Shown here: positions 1 to 6,815 of the stretch, piece after piece
Layout: each line of letters opens with the position of its first letter
Numbering within the stretch: position 1 is the stretch's first letter
Source: Thiotrichaceae bacterium
Lineage (GTDB): Bacteria > Pseudomonadota > Gammaproteobacteria > Thiotrichales > Thiotrichaceae
Reading direction: 5' to 3'
Assembly (NCBI GenBank): GCA_027008885.1
Contig: JALVDQ010000133.1
Location: 1 to 13,170, forward strand
Length of the DNA stretch: 13,170 nucleotides
Made by a program: the position numbers and the translations under genes
The notes under the pieces: model-generated
What the model saw: the letters and a program-made list of their open reading frames with translations, nothing else
What the model was told of the DNA's origin: nothing
Database searches by the model: none

Positions 1-284
1 CACATACAAAGTTTGAAGCCGAAGTGTATGTATTATCAAAAGATGAAGGTGGTCGTCATACCCCATTCTTTGATGGCTATCGTCCACAGTTCTACTTTAG
101 AACAACTGACGTAACCGGAGCCTGTGACCTTCCTGAAGGTACAGAAATGGTTATGCCGGGTGATAACGTAAAAATGACAGTAACACTGATCAATCCAATT
201 GCGATGGAAGAAGGCTTGCGCTTTGCGATTCGTGAAGGTGGTCGCACAGTTGGTGCGGGTGTTGTTTCCAAAATTATTGAATAA
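1..284 (+). CDS. tuf: Elongation factor Tu, C-terminal fragment (cut by window start)
   Basis: EF-Tu is the GTPase that carries aminoacyl-tRNA to the ribosomal A site. Only the last 93 residues are in the window, read in the frame whose first full codon is at position 3 and ending at a TAA at 282-284. They cover most of beta-barrel domain 3, with the family blocks [33 protein letters not shown] and [16 protein letters not shown]. The Ala in RFAIREGG corresponds to E. coli Ala375, a site of kirromycin-resistance changes, and is wild type here. The protein ends in KIIE where E. coli ends KVLG. The gene lies 15 bp upstream of rpsJ, so this is most likely the tuf copy that ends a str operon (rpsL-rpsG-fusA-tuf), although the upstream genes are not visible. 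Confidence 0.98.
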   Translation, partial: HTKFEAEVYVLSKDEGGRHTPFFDGYRPQFYFRTTDVTGACDLPEGTEMVMPGDNVKMTVTLINPIAMEEGLRFAIREGGRTVGAGVVSKIIE

Positions 285-299
285 GCTGAGTAATATATT

Positions 300-611
300 A
301 TGTCAGGTCAGAAAATCAGAATCCGTTTAAAATCATTTGATCATAAATTGATTGATCGTTCTGCAAGTGAAATTGTAGAAACAGCAAAACGTACGGGTGC
401 CAGAGTAAAAGGTCCAATCCCTTTGCCAACACGCAAAGAGCGTTTTACTATTTTGATTTCTCCGCATGTCAATAAAGATGCGCGTGATCAATATGAGATT
501 CGTACACATAAGCGTTTAATGGATATTGTTGATCCAACAGATAGAACAGTAGACGCATTGATGAAGCTAGATCTTGCTACGGGTGTTGATGTTCAGATTA
601 AACTGACATAA
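300..611 (+). CDS. rpsJ: 30S ribosomal protein S10 (NusE)
   Basis: S10 is a head protein of the small subunit. It also acts as NusE, pairing with NusB in transcription antitermination and linking NusG to the ribosome. The product is 103 residues, the same length as in E. coli, with the hallmark blocks [24 protein letters not shown] and [17 protein letters not shown]. The start is the ATG at 300, 15 bp after the tuf stop. Its Shine-Dalgarno is poor (GAG at 288-290), so translation may depend on coupling to tuf. The unusual point is context: in E. coli rpsJ is the first gene of the S10 operon, but here it sits close behind tuf and is cut off from rplC by a 246 bp gap holding a promoter and a terminator-like hairpin. 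Confidence 0.98.
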   Translation: MSGQKIRIRLKSFDHKLIDRSASEIVETAKRTGARVKGPIPLPTRKERFTILISPHVNKDARDQYEIRTHKRLMDIVDPTDRTVDALMKLDLATGVDVQIKLT

Positions 612-653
612 TACAGCTAACAAATCGCGTAAGCTCTTGATATTTATCGTTGA

Positions 654-668
654 TTCCTTTGTAAGGAA
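654..668 (+). repeat. Small inverted repeat downstream of rpsJ
   Basis: TTCCTT (654-659) and AAGGAA (663-668) are a perfect 6 bp inverted repeat around a TGT loop, 42 bp after the rpsJ stop. No T-tract follows, so it is not a normal intrinsic terminator. It may be a 3' end-stabilising hairpin for the tuf-rpsJ message, or chance in AT-rich DNA. Confidence 0.35.
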
Positions 669-670
669 AT

Positions 671-731
671 TAATGATTAAAATATTCATATTAGAGTTCC
701 ATCATGCTGGTTTATCTGGCATAATGCGCGC
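671..731 (+). promoter_or_regulatory. Predicted promoter for the rplC (S10) operon, extended -10 with GC-rich discriminator
   Basis: The -10 hexamer CATAAT (720-725) matches TATAAT at 5 of 6 positions and is preceded by TG at 717-718 with one spacer base, which makes an extended -10. It is followed at once by GCGCGCC (726-732), the GC-rich discriminator typical of stringently controlled ribosomal promoters. The -35 is weak (GTTCCA, 696-701, 18 bp spacer, 3 of 6). The A/T-rich stretch 669-693 sits where an UP element would contact the alpha C-terminal domains and may compensate. A start around 732 would give a leader of about 126 nt before rplC. The same layout of -10 plus GCCCGCC occurs upstream of rpsM. 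An alternative promoter lies at 805-832 (TTGAGA, 16 bp, TAATAC), but its -10 is poor. Confidence 0.6.
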
Positions 732-737
732 CTTTCT

Positions 738-789
738 CGGCTCGGCACTTAAGTGTTTATTAAGCACCTTGGGTGCGAGCCGATTTTTT
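738..789 (+). terminator. Strong intrinsic terminator / candidate attenuator between rpsJ and rplC
   Basis: CGGCTCG (738-744) pairs perfectly with CGAGCCG (776-782). After a single bulged G745 the stem continues CAC/GTG (746-748 with 773-775), two U-G pairs, AA/TT, a bulged C768 and GTG/CAC (753-755 with 765-767), closing on a loop at 756-764. An A and six T follow (784-789). This is a long hairpin with a U-tract, so an intrinsic terminator is the natural reading. It lies just after the predicted start near 732 and upstream of rplC. It could both end read-through transcripts from tuf-rpsJ and attenuate the rplC transcript. In addition TTTCTCGG (733-740) is exactly complementary to CCGAGAAA (790-797); that pairing shares bases with the terminator stem. 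Confidence 0.75.
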
Positions 790-807
790 CCGAGAAATTT
801 GTGTTTG

Positions 808-837
808 AGACTGTAGTTGTTATTGTTAATACAGTCT
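808..837 (+). promoter_or_regulatory. Second leader hairpin just upstream of rplC
   Basis: AGACTGTA (808-815) and TACAGTCT (830-837) form a perfect 8 bp stem with a 14 nt AU-rich loop. It ends 9 nt before the rplC Shine-Dalgarno GAGG (847-850) and is followed by TTTATTTAAT. Together with the terminator hairpin at 738-789 it gives a two-hairpin leader, reminiscent of the paired hairpins in the E. coli S10 leader that respond to L4. No similarity in primary sequence to that leader is claimed. The stem also overlaps an alternative promoter reading (805-832). Confidence 0.5.
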
Positions 838-857
838 TTATTTAATGAGGTGGCCAA

Positions 858-1490
858 ATGGCAATCAGTCTGCTGGGTTCGAAAGTTGGAATGACCCGAA
901 TATACAATGAGGATGGTAGTGCTACGCCAGTAACGGTATTGGAAATTAGCCCTAATCGTATTTCTCAGCTTAAGACTGTAGATACCGATGGGTATAATGC
1001 AGTACAACTTACTGTAGGTTCGAAAAAAGCATCTAAAGTAAATAAGCCTGAATCTGGTCATTACGCAAAAGCTTCGGTTGAGGCGGGTGTATTTACCCGT
1101 GAGTCACGCGTTGATTCTGTATCTGATTTTGAGCTTGGTTCGGAAATAACGCTCGACATATTTGAAGAAGGTCAAAAGGTGGATATAACGGGAACAACCA
1201 TCGGTAAAGGTTTTGCCGGTGTGTTAAAGCGTTATAATTTTGCAGGAAAAGACGCCACTCATGGTAACTCGATTAACCACAGGACTCCTGGTTCAATTGG
1301 TCAGAACCAAACCCCGGGTCGTGTATTCAAGGGTAAAAAAATGTCGGGTCATATGGGTGCTGTAAAGCAAACAACTCAGAATTTAACGGTTGTTAAAATT
1401 GATCTTGATAAGAATTTGATGATGGTTAAGGGTGCTGTTCCTGGTGCTCGAGGCGGCAATATTCTTGTGAAGCCAGCGGTTAAGGGTTAG
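858..1490 (+). CDS. rplC: 50S ribosomal protein L3
   Basis: L3 is an early-assembling 23S rRNA-binding protein whose long loop reaches toward the peptidyl transferase centre. The product is 210 residues (E. coli 209) and begins [20 protein letters not shown]. It carries the conserved blocks [18 protein letters not shown] and [18 protein letters not shown]. The second Gln of GQNQ (Gln151 here) corresponds to E. coli Gln150, the residue methylated by PrmB. The ATG at 858 has a good ribosome binding site (GAGG, 847-850). In this genome it appears to be the first gene of the S10 operon, preceded by its own promoter and attenuator-like leader. Confidence 0.98.
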   Translation: MAISLLGSKVGMTRIYNEDGSATPVTVLEISPNRISQLKTVDTDGYNAVQLTVGSKKASKVNKPESGHYAKASVEAGVFTRESRVDSVSDFELGSEITLDIFEEGQKVDITGTTIGKGFAGVLKRYNFAGKDATHGNSINHRTPGSIGQNQTPGRVFKGKKMSGHMGAVKQTTQNLTVVKIDLDKNLMMVKGAVPGARGGNILVKPAVKG

Positions 1491-1494
1491 TAGA

Positions 1495-2097
1495 ATGAAG
1501 TTAAAAACTGTAGAAGGCAAAGAGCTGGATCTGAGTGATGAAGTCTTTGCCAAAGAATATAATGAAGCCTTGGTGCATCAAGCTGTTGTTAGTTATAGAG
1601 CGGCAGCTCGTGCAGGAACAAAGGCTCAAAAATCACGTTCCGATGTAAGTGGCGGTGGTTCAAAGCCCTGGAGACAGAAAGGTACAGGTCGCGCTCGTGC
1701 AGGTACTACGCGTGGTCCAATTTGGCGCAAAGGTGGAGTGACTTTTGCTGCGCGTCCGCGTGATTATTCCAAAAAACTGAACAAGAAGATGTATCGTGCA
1801 GCAATGCGCTCTATTTTTTCCGAGTTGGTTAGGTCTGAATCTCTTATTGTTGTTGAAGGTTTTGATATAAAAGAACCAAAGACAAAACTGATGCTGGCAG
1901 AGCTGGATAAGTTGAATACACGAAATGCCTTGCTTGTGGATAATGAGAAAGACAGAAATGTTGAGTTATCTGTTCGAAATATTCCATGTTGTGATTTGCT
2001 GGAGGTTTCTGCGTTGAATCCTGTTAGCCTGATTGCTCATGATAAGGTGGTGATGACTTCAACTGCGGTTGAAAAAGTTCAGGAGTGGTTATCATGA
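1495..2097 (+). CDS. rplD: 50S ribosomal protein L4
   Basis: L4 binds 23S rRNA, and its extended loop lines the exit tunnel. In E. coli it is also the autogenous repressor of the S10 operon, acting on the mRNA leader by premature termination and translational block. The product is 200 residues (E. coli 201). The tunnel loop is intact: GGGSKPWRQKGTGRARAG at about residues 53-70, with Lys62 at the site matching E. coli Lys63, an erythromycin-resistance position. The ATG follows the rplC stop by 4 bp without a strong Shine-Dalgarno, which suggests coupled translation. The TGA stop overlaps the ATG of rplW (ATGA). If L4 feedback works here, the obvious target is the two-hairpin leader before rplC. 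Confidence 0.98.
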   Translation: MKLKTVEGKELDLSDEVFAKEYNEALVHQAVVSYRAAARAGTKAQKSRSDVSGGGSKPWRQKGTGRARAGTTRGPIWRKGGVTFAARPRDYSKKLNKKMYRAAMRSIFSELVRSESLIVVEGFDIKEPKTKLMLAELDKLNTRNALLVDNEKDRNVELSVRNIPCCDLLEVSALNPVSLIAHDKVVMTSTAVEKVQEWLS

Positions 2098-2399
2098 GTG
2101 TTAGCTTAAATGAAGAGAGAATGTATCACATTGTCTATGGTTTGCATGTAACTGAAAAAGCGGTGTCTGGTTCAGATGCAAATATTCATACCTTTAAAGT
2201 TGCAACTGATGCATCCAAGCGTGAGATAAAACAGGCGATACAGTTTTTGTTTGAAGTTGAGGTTGCTGATGTGCGTACCGTTAATGTCAAGGGCAAGCAG
2301 AAAAACTTTGGCAGAAGATCTGGAAAACGCAAAGATTGGAAAAAAGCCTATGTGAGATTGGCTGAAGGGCAAACTTTTGATGGGGCGGCTGAGGGTTAG
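2094..2399 (+). CDS. rplW: 50S ribosomal protein L23
   Basis: L23 sits at the tunnel exit and is the docking site for trigger factor and SRP. The product is 101 residues from the ATG at 2094. A GTG in frame at 2085 is rejected because the Shine-Dalgarno AGGAG (2081-2085) is spaced 8 nt from 2094, and because 2094 overlaps the rplD stop as ATGA, a classic coupling arrangement. Family blocks are HVTEKAV near the N-terminus, whose Glu21 matches the trigger-factor contact Glu18 of E. coli, then VEVADVRTVNVKGKQK, and RSGKRKDWKKAYV in the basic C-terminal half. Confidence 0.96.
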   Translation: MSVSLNEERMYHIVYGLHVTEKAVSGSDANIHTFKVATDASKREIKQAIQFLFEVEVADVRTVNVKGKQKNFGRRSGKRKDWKKAYVRLAEGQTFDGAAEG

Positions 2400-2402
2400 A
2401 AG

Positions 2403-3230
2403 ATGGCTATCGTAAAAATGAAACCAACATCACCTGGTCGTAGACATCAGGTTCGTGTCGTAAACAAGGATTTGCACAGAGGAAAGCCACATAAGGCTTT
2501 GCTTGAAAAGAAAAGCAAGTCAGGTGGTCGCAATAATAATGGCAGAATCACTACGCGTCATATTGGTGGTGGTCATAAACAACATTATCGCATCATTGAT
2601 TTTAAGCGTCTGAAAGATGGTATTCCGGCTGTTGTGGAAACAGTGGAGTATGATCCTAATCGTACCGCGAATATCGCCTTGCTTAAATATGCGGATGGCG
2701 AAAGAAGATATATTATTGCGCCGAAAGGTTTGCGTGCCGGGGATAAGGTGTTATCTGGCTCAGAGTCACCTATCGTTGCTGGCAATGCCATGTGCCTGCG
2801 TGATATGCCGGTGGGTACGGTTGTTCACTGTATCGAAATGAAACCCGGAAAAGGCGCGCAAATAGCGCGTAGTGCGGGTACATCAGCACAACTGGTTGCT
2901 CGTGAAGGCCGTTATTCAACCTTGCGCTTGCGTTCAGGCGAGATGAGAAAAGTTCTTTCTGAATGTCGTGCGACGGTTGGTGAAGTAAGTAATTCCGAGC
3001 ATGGACTTGTGAAGTTGGGTAAAGCGGGCGCGAGTCGTCATCGCGGTATTCGTCCAACGGTTCGTGGTGTTGTTATGAATCCTGTTGATCATCCACATGG
3101 TGGTGGTGAAGGTAAAACCTCGGGTGGTCGCCATCCAGTGTCTCCATGGGGTGTTCCAACCAAGGGTTATAAAACACGCAAGAATAAGCGCACCGATCAC
3201 TTGATCGTGCGTCGTAGAGATAAGAGGTAA
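2403..3230 (+). CDS. rplB: 50S ribosomal protein L2
   Basis: L2 is one of the most conserved large-subunit proteins, needed for subunit association and close to the peptidyl transferase centre. The product is 275 residues, within the usual 273-276. It starts [17 protein letters not shown]. The C-terminal signature [25 protein letters not shown] is intact, with His230 matching the functionally important His229 of E. coli. A good Shine-Dalgarno (GAGGG, 2391-2395) lies in the end of rplW, 3 bp before the rplB start. The central OB-fold and SH3-like domains are complete, and the basic tail ends in RRRDKR. Confidence 0.98.
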   Translation: MAIVKMKPTSPGRRHQVRVVNKDLHRGKPHKALLEKKSKSGGRNNNGRITTRHIGGGHKQHYRIIDFKRLKDGIPAVVETVEYDPNRTANIALLKYADGERRYIIAPKGLRAGDKVLSGSESPIVAGNAMCLRDMPVGTVVHCIEMKPGKGAQIARSAGTSAQLVAREGRYSTLRLRSGEMRKVLSECRATVGEVSNSEHGLVKLGKAGASRHRGIRPTVRGVVMNPVDHPHGGGEGKTSGGRHPVSPWGVPTKGYKTRKNKRTDHLIVRRRDKR

Positions 3231-3236
3231 TTAACT

Positions 3237-3509
3237 GTGCCACGTTCTTTAAAGAAAGGTCCTTTTGTTGATCATCATTTGATGTCTAAAGTATTAAAAG
3301 CCGTTGAAGCTGGAGATCGCAAGCCGATAAAAACCTGGTCAAGACGTTCGATGATTGTTCCTGATATGGTTGGTTTGACTATTGCTATACATAATGGTCG
3401 TCAGCATGTTCCAATTTTAATTAATGAGCATATGGTTGGTCATAAGTTAGGTGAATTTTCTCCTACACGTATGTACCGTGGTCATGTTGCTGATAAGAAG
3501 TCGAGATAA
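3237..3509 (+). CDS. rpsS: 30S ribosomal protein S19 (GTG start)
   Basis: S19 binds 16S rRNA in the subunit head with S13 and contacts tRNA and the intersubunit bridge. The product is 90 residues (E. coli 92), beginning [12 protein letters not shown] with the motif [11 protein letters not shown] toward the C-terminus. The start codon is GTG at 3237. The conserved N-terminus begins exactly there, and a Shine-Dalgarno AGAGGT (3223-3228) lies 8 nt upstream, overlapping the last codons of rplB. A shorter C-terminal tail than in E. coli is the only difference noticed. Confidence 0.97.
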   Translation: MPRSLKKGPFVDHHLMSKVLKAVEAGDRKPIKTWSRRSMIVPDMVGLTIAIHNGRQHVPILINEHMVGHKLGEFSPTRMYRGHVADKKSR

Positions 3510-3514
3510 TAAAG

Positions 3515-3853
3515 ATGGAAGTTAACGCCAAGTTAAAATTTGCTCGAATATCGCCTCAGAAAGCACGCCTGGTTGCCGATCAGGTTCGAGGTATGCCAGT
3601 TGAGAAAGCTTTAGATGTTTTGACTTTTAGTCAGAAAAAAGCAGCAGCTATTATCAAAAAGATATTGGATTCTGCGATTGCTAACGCAGAGCACAATGAA
3701 GGTGCGGACATTGATGAGTTGACTATAACAAAAATTATGGTTGATCAGGCGCCTACTATGAAGCGTCTACGTCCACGAGCAAAAGGTCGTGCAAATCGTA
3801 TTCTTAAACGGACGAGTCATATTACTCTCGCCGTTGGTGATGGTGAGGTTTAA
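3515..3853 (+). CDS. rplV: 50S ribosomal protein L22
   Basis: L22 contacts all domains of 23S rRNA, and its beta-hairpin forms part of the tunnel constriction with L4. The product is 112 residues (E. coli 110). Conserved segments are [17 protein letters not shown] and the hairpin tip at about 80-95. The tip keeps Met82-Lys83-Arg84, the triplet whose deletion gives erythromycin resistance in E. coli. The gene starts 5 bp after rpsS and has no clear Shine-Dalgarno (only GAGA/AAAG), so coupling to rpsS is likely. The C-terminus holds the Shine-Dalgarno of rpsC. Confidence 0.97.
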   Translation: MEVNAKLKFARISPQKARLVADQVRGMPVEKALDVLTFSQKKAAAIIKKILDSAIANAEHNEGADIDELTITKIMVDQAPTMKRLRPRAKGRANRILKRTSHITLAVGDGEV

Positions 3854-3856
3854 AGT

Positions 3857-4546
3857 ATGGGTCAGAAAATACATCCAGTTGGATTTCGTCTGGGAATAGC
3901 CTCTGATTGGCGTTCCAAGTGGTATGCAGAGGGCAAGGATTATGCAAAATTTTTGCATAAGGATATTGAGGTGCGCTCTTTTATAGAGGAAAAATTGAAG
4001 CATGCATCTGTTAGTCGCGTTCAAATTGAACGTCCTGCAAAGTCTGCCTTTGTTACGATTCATACTGCGCGTCCAGGCGTTGTTATTGGTAAAAAAGGCG
4101 AAGATATAGAGCGTCTGCGTGCTGATACTGCAAAGATGATGGGATTGCACCCTAATAATGTTAAGGTGAATATCGAAGAAATTCGCAAGCCTGAACTCGA
4201 TGCAAAATTAGTTGCAGAAAGTATTGCTAATCAGCTGGAAAGACGTATTATGTTCCGCCGCGCCATGAAGCGTGCCGTAGGTAATGCAATGCGACTTGGT
4301 GCACTTGGAATCAAGATTAGTTGTGGTGGGCGTCTAAACGGCGCGGAAATTGCCCGTACAGAATGGTATCGTGAAGGACGTGTTCCCTTGCATACGCTGC
4401 GTGCTGATATTGATTATTCAACAGCAAAAGCGCATACCACTTACGGTGTTATTGGAGTCAAGGTTTGGATCTACAAAGGTGATGTATATGACCTTGAGCA
4501 GAAGCAGGCTAAGTCGACTGGTCGCGACAGCAAAAAGAAGAGATAG
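3857..4546 (+). CDS. rpsC: 30S ribosomal protein S3
   Basis: S3 lies at the mRNA entry channel and takes part in mRNA unwinding and decoding with S4 and S5. The product is 229 residues (E. coli 233), starting [14 protein letters not shown]. It has an N-terminal type II KH domain with the GxxG loop in [13 protein letters not shown] (about residues 73-85), and a C-terminal domain with [21 protein letters not shown]. The Shine-Dalgarno GAGG (3845-3848) is in the end of rplV with 8 nt spacing. The lysine-rich C-terminal tail ([10 protein letters not shown]) is a little shorter than in enterobacteria. Confidence 0.98.
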   Translation: MGQKIHPVGFRLGIASDWRSKWYAEGKDYAKFLHKDIEVRSFIEEKLKHASVSRVQIERPAKSAFVTIHTARPGVVIGKKGEDIERLRADTAKMMGLHPNNVKVNIEEIRKPELDAKLVAESIANQLERRIMFRRAMKRAVGNAMRLGALGIKISCGGRLNGAEIARTEWYREGRVPLHTLRADIDYSTAKAHTTYGVIGVKVWIYKGDVYDLEQKQAKSTGRDSKKKR

Positions 4547-4555
4547 AGAACAGCA

Positions 4556-4969
4556 ATGTTACAGCCTAAGAGAACAAAATTTCGTAAGCAGTTTAAAGGC
4601 AGAAACCGGGGTCTGGCTACCACAGGTAGCAAGGTAAGCTTTGGTGAGTATGGTCTTAAAGCTGTAGGGCGTGGTCGTTTGACAGCTAGACAAATTGAAG
4701 CTGCGCGTCGTGCCATGACTAGACATGTAAAACGTGGTGGCAAAATCTGGATTCGGGTATTTCCTGATAAGCCAATTACCAGCAAGCCTCTTGAGGTGCG
4801 TATGGGTAAAGGTAAAGGTAATGTGGAATACTGGGTTTGCCAGATCCAACCAGGACGCGTTCTTTATGAAATGGAAGGCGTAACAGAACAGTTGGCGCGT
4901 GAAGCATTTGCTTTGGCTGCTGCAAAACTACCAATTAAGACAGTATTTGTCACAAGGCAGGTGATGTGA
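4556..4969 (+). CDS. rplP: 50S ribosomal protein L16
   Basis: L16 is a late-assembly protein near the A-site tRNA elbow. The product is 137 residues (E. coli 136) starting [21 protein letters not shown]. One extra residue in the ATTGSK stretch shifts numbering by one. Arg82 in [12 protein letters not shown] matches E. coli Arg81, which the oxygenase RoxA (YcfD) hydroxylates. The C-terminal AAAKLPIKT motif is intact. It begins 9 bp after rpsC, and its TGA stop shares its A with the ATG of rpmC (TGATG), so the two are probably translationally coupled. Confidence 0.98.
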   Translation: MLQPKRTKFRKQFKGRNRGLATTGSKVSFGEYGLKAVGRGRLTARQIEAARRAMTRHVKRGGKIWIRVFPDKPITSKPLEVRMGKGKGNVEYWVCQIQPGRVLYEMEGVTEQLAREAFALAAAKLPIKTVFVTRQVM

Positions 4970-5172
4970 TGAAAGCGAGTGAACTTCGTAATAAATCAGC
5001 AGAAGAATTGTCTAAAGAGCTTCTGGAAAGTTTGAAAGAACAGTTTATTTTGCGTATGCAGCGTTCTGCAGGGCAGTTAAATCGTCATTCAGAGATGAAA
5101 AAAGTACGCCGTAAAATTGCACGTATCAAAACGATTATGAACGAAACAAAGATGACAGGTGCAGGTGAGTAA
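4969..5172 (+). CDS. rpmC: 50S ribosomal protein L29
   Basis: L29 is a small two-helix protein beside L23 at the tunnel exit. The product is 67 residues (E. coli 63), starting [18 protein letters not shown], with the basic block [17 protein letters not shown]. The ATG at 4969 is preferred over the GTG at 4966 because family members start MKA(S/K)ELR and because the ATG overlaps the rplP stop as TGATG. The Shine-Dalgarno is AGG at 4959-4961 within rplP. A short extension (TKMTGAGE) follows the usual end of the protein. Confidence 0.96.
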   Translation: MKASELRNKSAEELSKELLESLKEQFILRMQRSAGQLNRHSEMKKVRRKIARIKTIMNETKMTGAGE

Positions 5173-5173
5173 A

Positions 5174-5437
5174 ATGTCGGACGAAAAAGTTAAAGTAGAA
5201 CGTAGTATTACTGGTCAGGTAGTTAGTAATAAAATGGATAAAACTATCGTAGTAATGGGTGAGAGAAAAGTAAAACACCCGCTTTACGGTAAGTTTGTGC
5301 GTCGCTCAACTAAATATCACGCACATGATGCTGATAACGAATGTAATATTGGCGACACTGTCATGATTAAAGAGTGTCGTCCATTGTCAAAAACAAAGAG
5401 CTGGACTTTGATTAAGGTTCTGGATAAAGCTGTTTAG
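5174..5437 (+). CDS. rpsQ: 30S ribosomal protein S17
   Basis: S17 is a primary 16S rRNA-binding OB-fold protein of the 30S body. The product is 87 residues from the ATG at 5174 (E. coli 84). Conserved blocks are [38 protein letters not shown] and [13 protein letters not shown]. An upstream in-frame GTG at 5159 would add five residues that overlap rpmC and are not part of the family. The Shine-Dalgarno AGGTGA (5163-5168) is close but usable for 5174. This is the last gene of the S10 group; an 81 bp gap follows. Confidence 0.96.
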   Translation: MSDEKVKVERSITGQVVSNKMDKTIVVMGERKVKHPLYGKFVRRSTKYHAHDADNECNIGDTVMIKECRPLSKTKSWTLIKVLDKAV

Positions 5438-5518
5438 TCGAAAAGGTCGAAAAACTGAAAAGCTGTTAGACGAATACGAATAAAAGTTAAGTTATAAGTT
5501 AAGAGTGTGGTGTAGAAC
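5438..5518 (+). repeat. rpsQ-rplN gap (S10/spc boundary) made of short tandem duplications
   Basis: The gap carries three adjacent direct duplications. GTCGAAAA occurs at 5437-5444 and 5446-5453 (9 bp period). CGAATA occurs at 5471-5476 and 5477-5482 (6 bp period). AAGTTAAG occurs at 5484-5491 and 5496-5503 (12 bp period). TATAAG at 5493-5498 matches a -10 hexamer at 5 of 6 positions, but no good -35 stands 16-18 bp upstream, so a spc promoter here is only a weak possibility. No hairpin with a T-tract is seen, so transcription probably runs through from S10 into spc. Confidence 0.55.
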
Positions 5519-5887
5519 ATGATTCAGATGCAAACAAATTTAGGTGTGGCTGATAATAGCGGAGCACGCCGGGTACAGTGTATAAAGGTACTGGGTGGAT
5601 CTCACAGACGCTACGCAGGTATTGGCGATATTATTAAAGTTAGTATCAAGGAAGCTATACCACGCGGTAAAGTTAAAAAAGGTGATGTGTATACGGCTGT
5701 TGTTGTAAGAACAGCAAAAGGTGTGCGTCGTAAAGATGGTTCTGCGATACGTTTTGATACAAACTCAGCTGTTTTGTTAAACTCCAAGCTGGAGCCAATT
5801 GGTACACGTATTTTTGGTCCTGTGACACGCGAACTTCGTGACAAGAACTTCATGAAGATAATTTCATTAGCTCCGGAAGTACTATAA
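5519..5887 (+). CDS. rplN: 50S ribosomal protein L14
   Basis: L14 forms intersubunit bridges and is the docking site of the silencing factor RsfS. The product is 122 residues (E. coli 123), starting [21 protein letters not shown], with [33 protein letters not shown] and [14 protein letters not shown]. One residue is missing relative to E. coli in the loop before EPIGTR. The ATG at 5519 has only a weak Shine-Dalgarno (GGTG, 5509-5512). It is the first gene of the spc group, as in E. coli. Confidence 0.98.
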   Translation: MIQMQTNLGVADNSGARRVQCIKVLGGSHRRYAGIGDIIKVSIKEAIPRGKVKKGDVYTAVVVRTAKGVRRKDGSAIRFDTNSAVLLNSKLEPIGTRIFGPVTRELRDKNFMKIISLAPEVL

Positions 5888-5906
5888 GACTGATAGGTTA
5901 TAGATC

Positions 5907-6221
5907 ATGAATAAAATTGTAAAAAATGACCTTGTTGTTGTTATCGCTGGAAAAGATAAAGGTCGGCGTGGGACTGTTACCGAAATAAAAAAGAACGGTA
6001 AAGCTGTCGTTGAAGGTATCAATATTGCGAAGAAGCATCAGAAGGGCAACCCTAATGCCGGGATTGCTGGTGGTATTATAAAGAAAGAAATGCCGATAGA
6101 TGTATCAAATTTAATGCTTGTTAATCCTGCGAATGATAAGGGTGACCGTGTTGGATTTAAGGTGCTTGAAAATGGTAAAAAGGTTAGATACTTTAAATCT
6201 AATGGTGAAGTGGTTAGCTAA
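5907..6221 (+). CDS. rplX: 50S ribosomal protein L24
   Basis: L24 is an assembly-initiator protein of the large subunit located near the tunnel exit. The product is 104 residues, the same as E. coli. The KOW motif is visible at the N-terminus ([18 protein letters not shown], about residues 10-27), followed by [12 protein letters not shown] and the [17 protein letters not shown] segment. The start is ATG at 5907, 19 bp after rplN, with a modest ribosome binding site. In the E. coli spc operon rplN and rplX escape direct S8 control, whose target lies at the start of the next gene, rplE. Confidence 0.97.
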   Translation: MNKIVKNDLVVVIAGKDKGRRGTVTEIKKNGKAVVEGINIAKKHQKGNPNAGIAGGIIKKEMPIDVSNLMLVNPANDKGDRVGFKVLENGKKVRYFKSNGEVVS

Positions 6222-6223
6222 TA

Positions 6224-6274
6224 TTACAATCAAAGTTGTAAGAAGTTAAAGGTATAGCGATGTCTAGATTACAA
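6224..6274 (+). promoter_or_regulatory. Alternative hairpins spanning the rplE ribosome binding site (candidate S8 control region)
   Basis: TTACAA (6224-6229) is complementary to TTGTAA (6236-6241), giving a 6 bp hairpin in the rplX-rplE gap. The same TTGTAA is equally complementary to a second TTACAA at 6269-6274, inside codons 4-5 of rplE. The second pairing would loop out the rplE Shine-Dalgarno (AAAGG, 6248-6252) and ATG (6260). The two pairings exclude each other. In E. coli, S8 represses the spc operon by binding at the rplE start. I could not recognise the S8-binding internal loop itself, so the link to S8 rests on position only. Confidence 0.35.
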
Positions 6275-6802
6275 GATTTTTATAATGAAACCGTAGTTAA
6301 GGAATTAACTGAAAAGTTTAATTATAAAAATATTATGGAAGTTCCTAAGATCACTATGATTTCATTGAATATGGGTCTTGGTGATGCCGTAGGTGATAAA
6401 AAAGTTATTGAGCATGCTGTCTCCGATATGGCAAAGATAGCTGGTCAAAAGCCAGTGGTTACCTTGTCGCGTAAATCTATTGCCGGATTTAAAATTCGTG
6501 ATAACTGGCCAATAGGCTGCAAAGTAAACTTGCGTCGTGAACGTATGTATGAGTTCCTGGATCGCCTGATTCATATTTCTATACCTCGTGTACGGGACTT
6601 CCGTGGATTGAATCCCCGTTCTTTTGATGGTAATGGAAATTACAGTATGGGATTCAATGAGCAAATCATTTTCCCGGAAATTGATTACGATAAAATTGAT
6701 AAATTGCGTGGTTTGGATATCGCTATCACTACAACCGCAAAGAATGATGAAGAAGGAAAGGCATTGTTAGATGCATTCCAGTTTCCATTTAAGAAAAAAT
6801 AG
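6260..6802 (+). CDS. rplE: 50S ribosomal protein L5
   Basis: L5 binds 5S rRNA with L18 and L25 in the central protuberance and contacts S13 and P-site tRNA. The product is 180 residues (E. coli 179). Family blocks include [67 protein letters not shown] and [14 protein letters not shown]. The ATG at 6260 has a Shine-Dalgarno AAAGG (6248-6252, 7 nt spacing) that lies inside a possible regulatory stem-loop. Confidence 0.98.
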   Translation: MSRLQDFYNETVVKELTEKFNYKNIMEVPKITMISLNMGLGDAVGDKKVIEHAVSDMAKIAGQKPVVTLSRKSIAGFKIRDNWPIGCKVNLRRERMYEFLDRLIHISIPRVRDFRGLNPRSFDGNGNYSMGFNEQIIFPEIDYDKIDKLRGLDIAITTTAKNDEEGKALLDAFQFPFKKK

Positions 6803-6815
6803 GACATATTGAACA

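Noticed and set aside
746..755. Perfect palindrome CACTTAAGTG as a repressor operator
   Set aside because: It falls within the terminator hairpin, whose pairing explains it better. A protein-binding role has no other support.
702..1061. 119-residue minus-strand open frame across the rplC leader and start
   Set aside because: It lies opposite rplC and its leader hairpins, has no family resemblance I can recognise, and no ribosome binding context. It is a shadow of the conserved gene.
2085..2093. Upstream GTG start for rplW
   Set aside because: The AGGAG Shine-Dalgarno overlaps this GTG itself, and the ATG at 2094 overlaps the rplD stop with ideal spacing.
4966..4968. GTG start one codon before the rpmC ATG
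   Set aside because: The ATG at 4969 gives the family N-terminus MKASELR and the common TGATG overlap.
5159..5173. Upstream GTG start for rpsQ
   Set aside because: It would add five non-family residues overlapping rpmC; the ATG at 5174 matches the family N-terminus.
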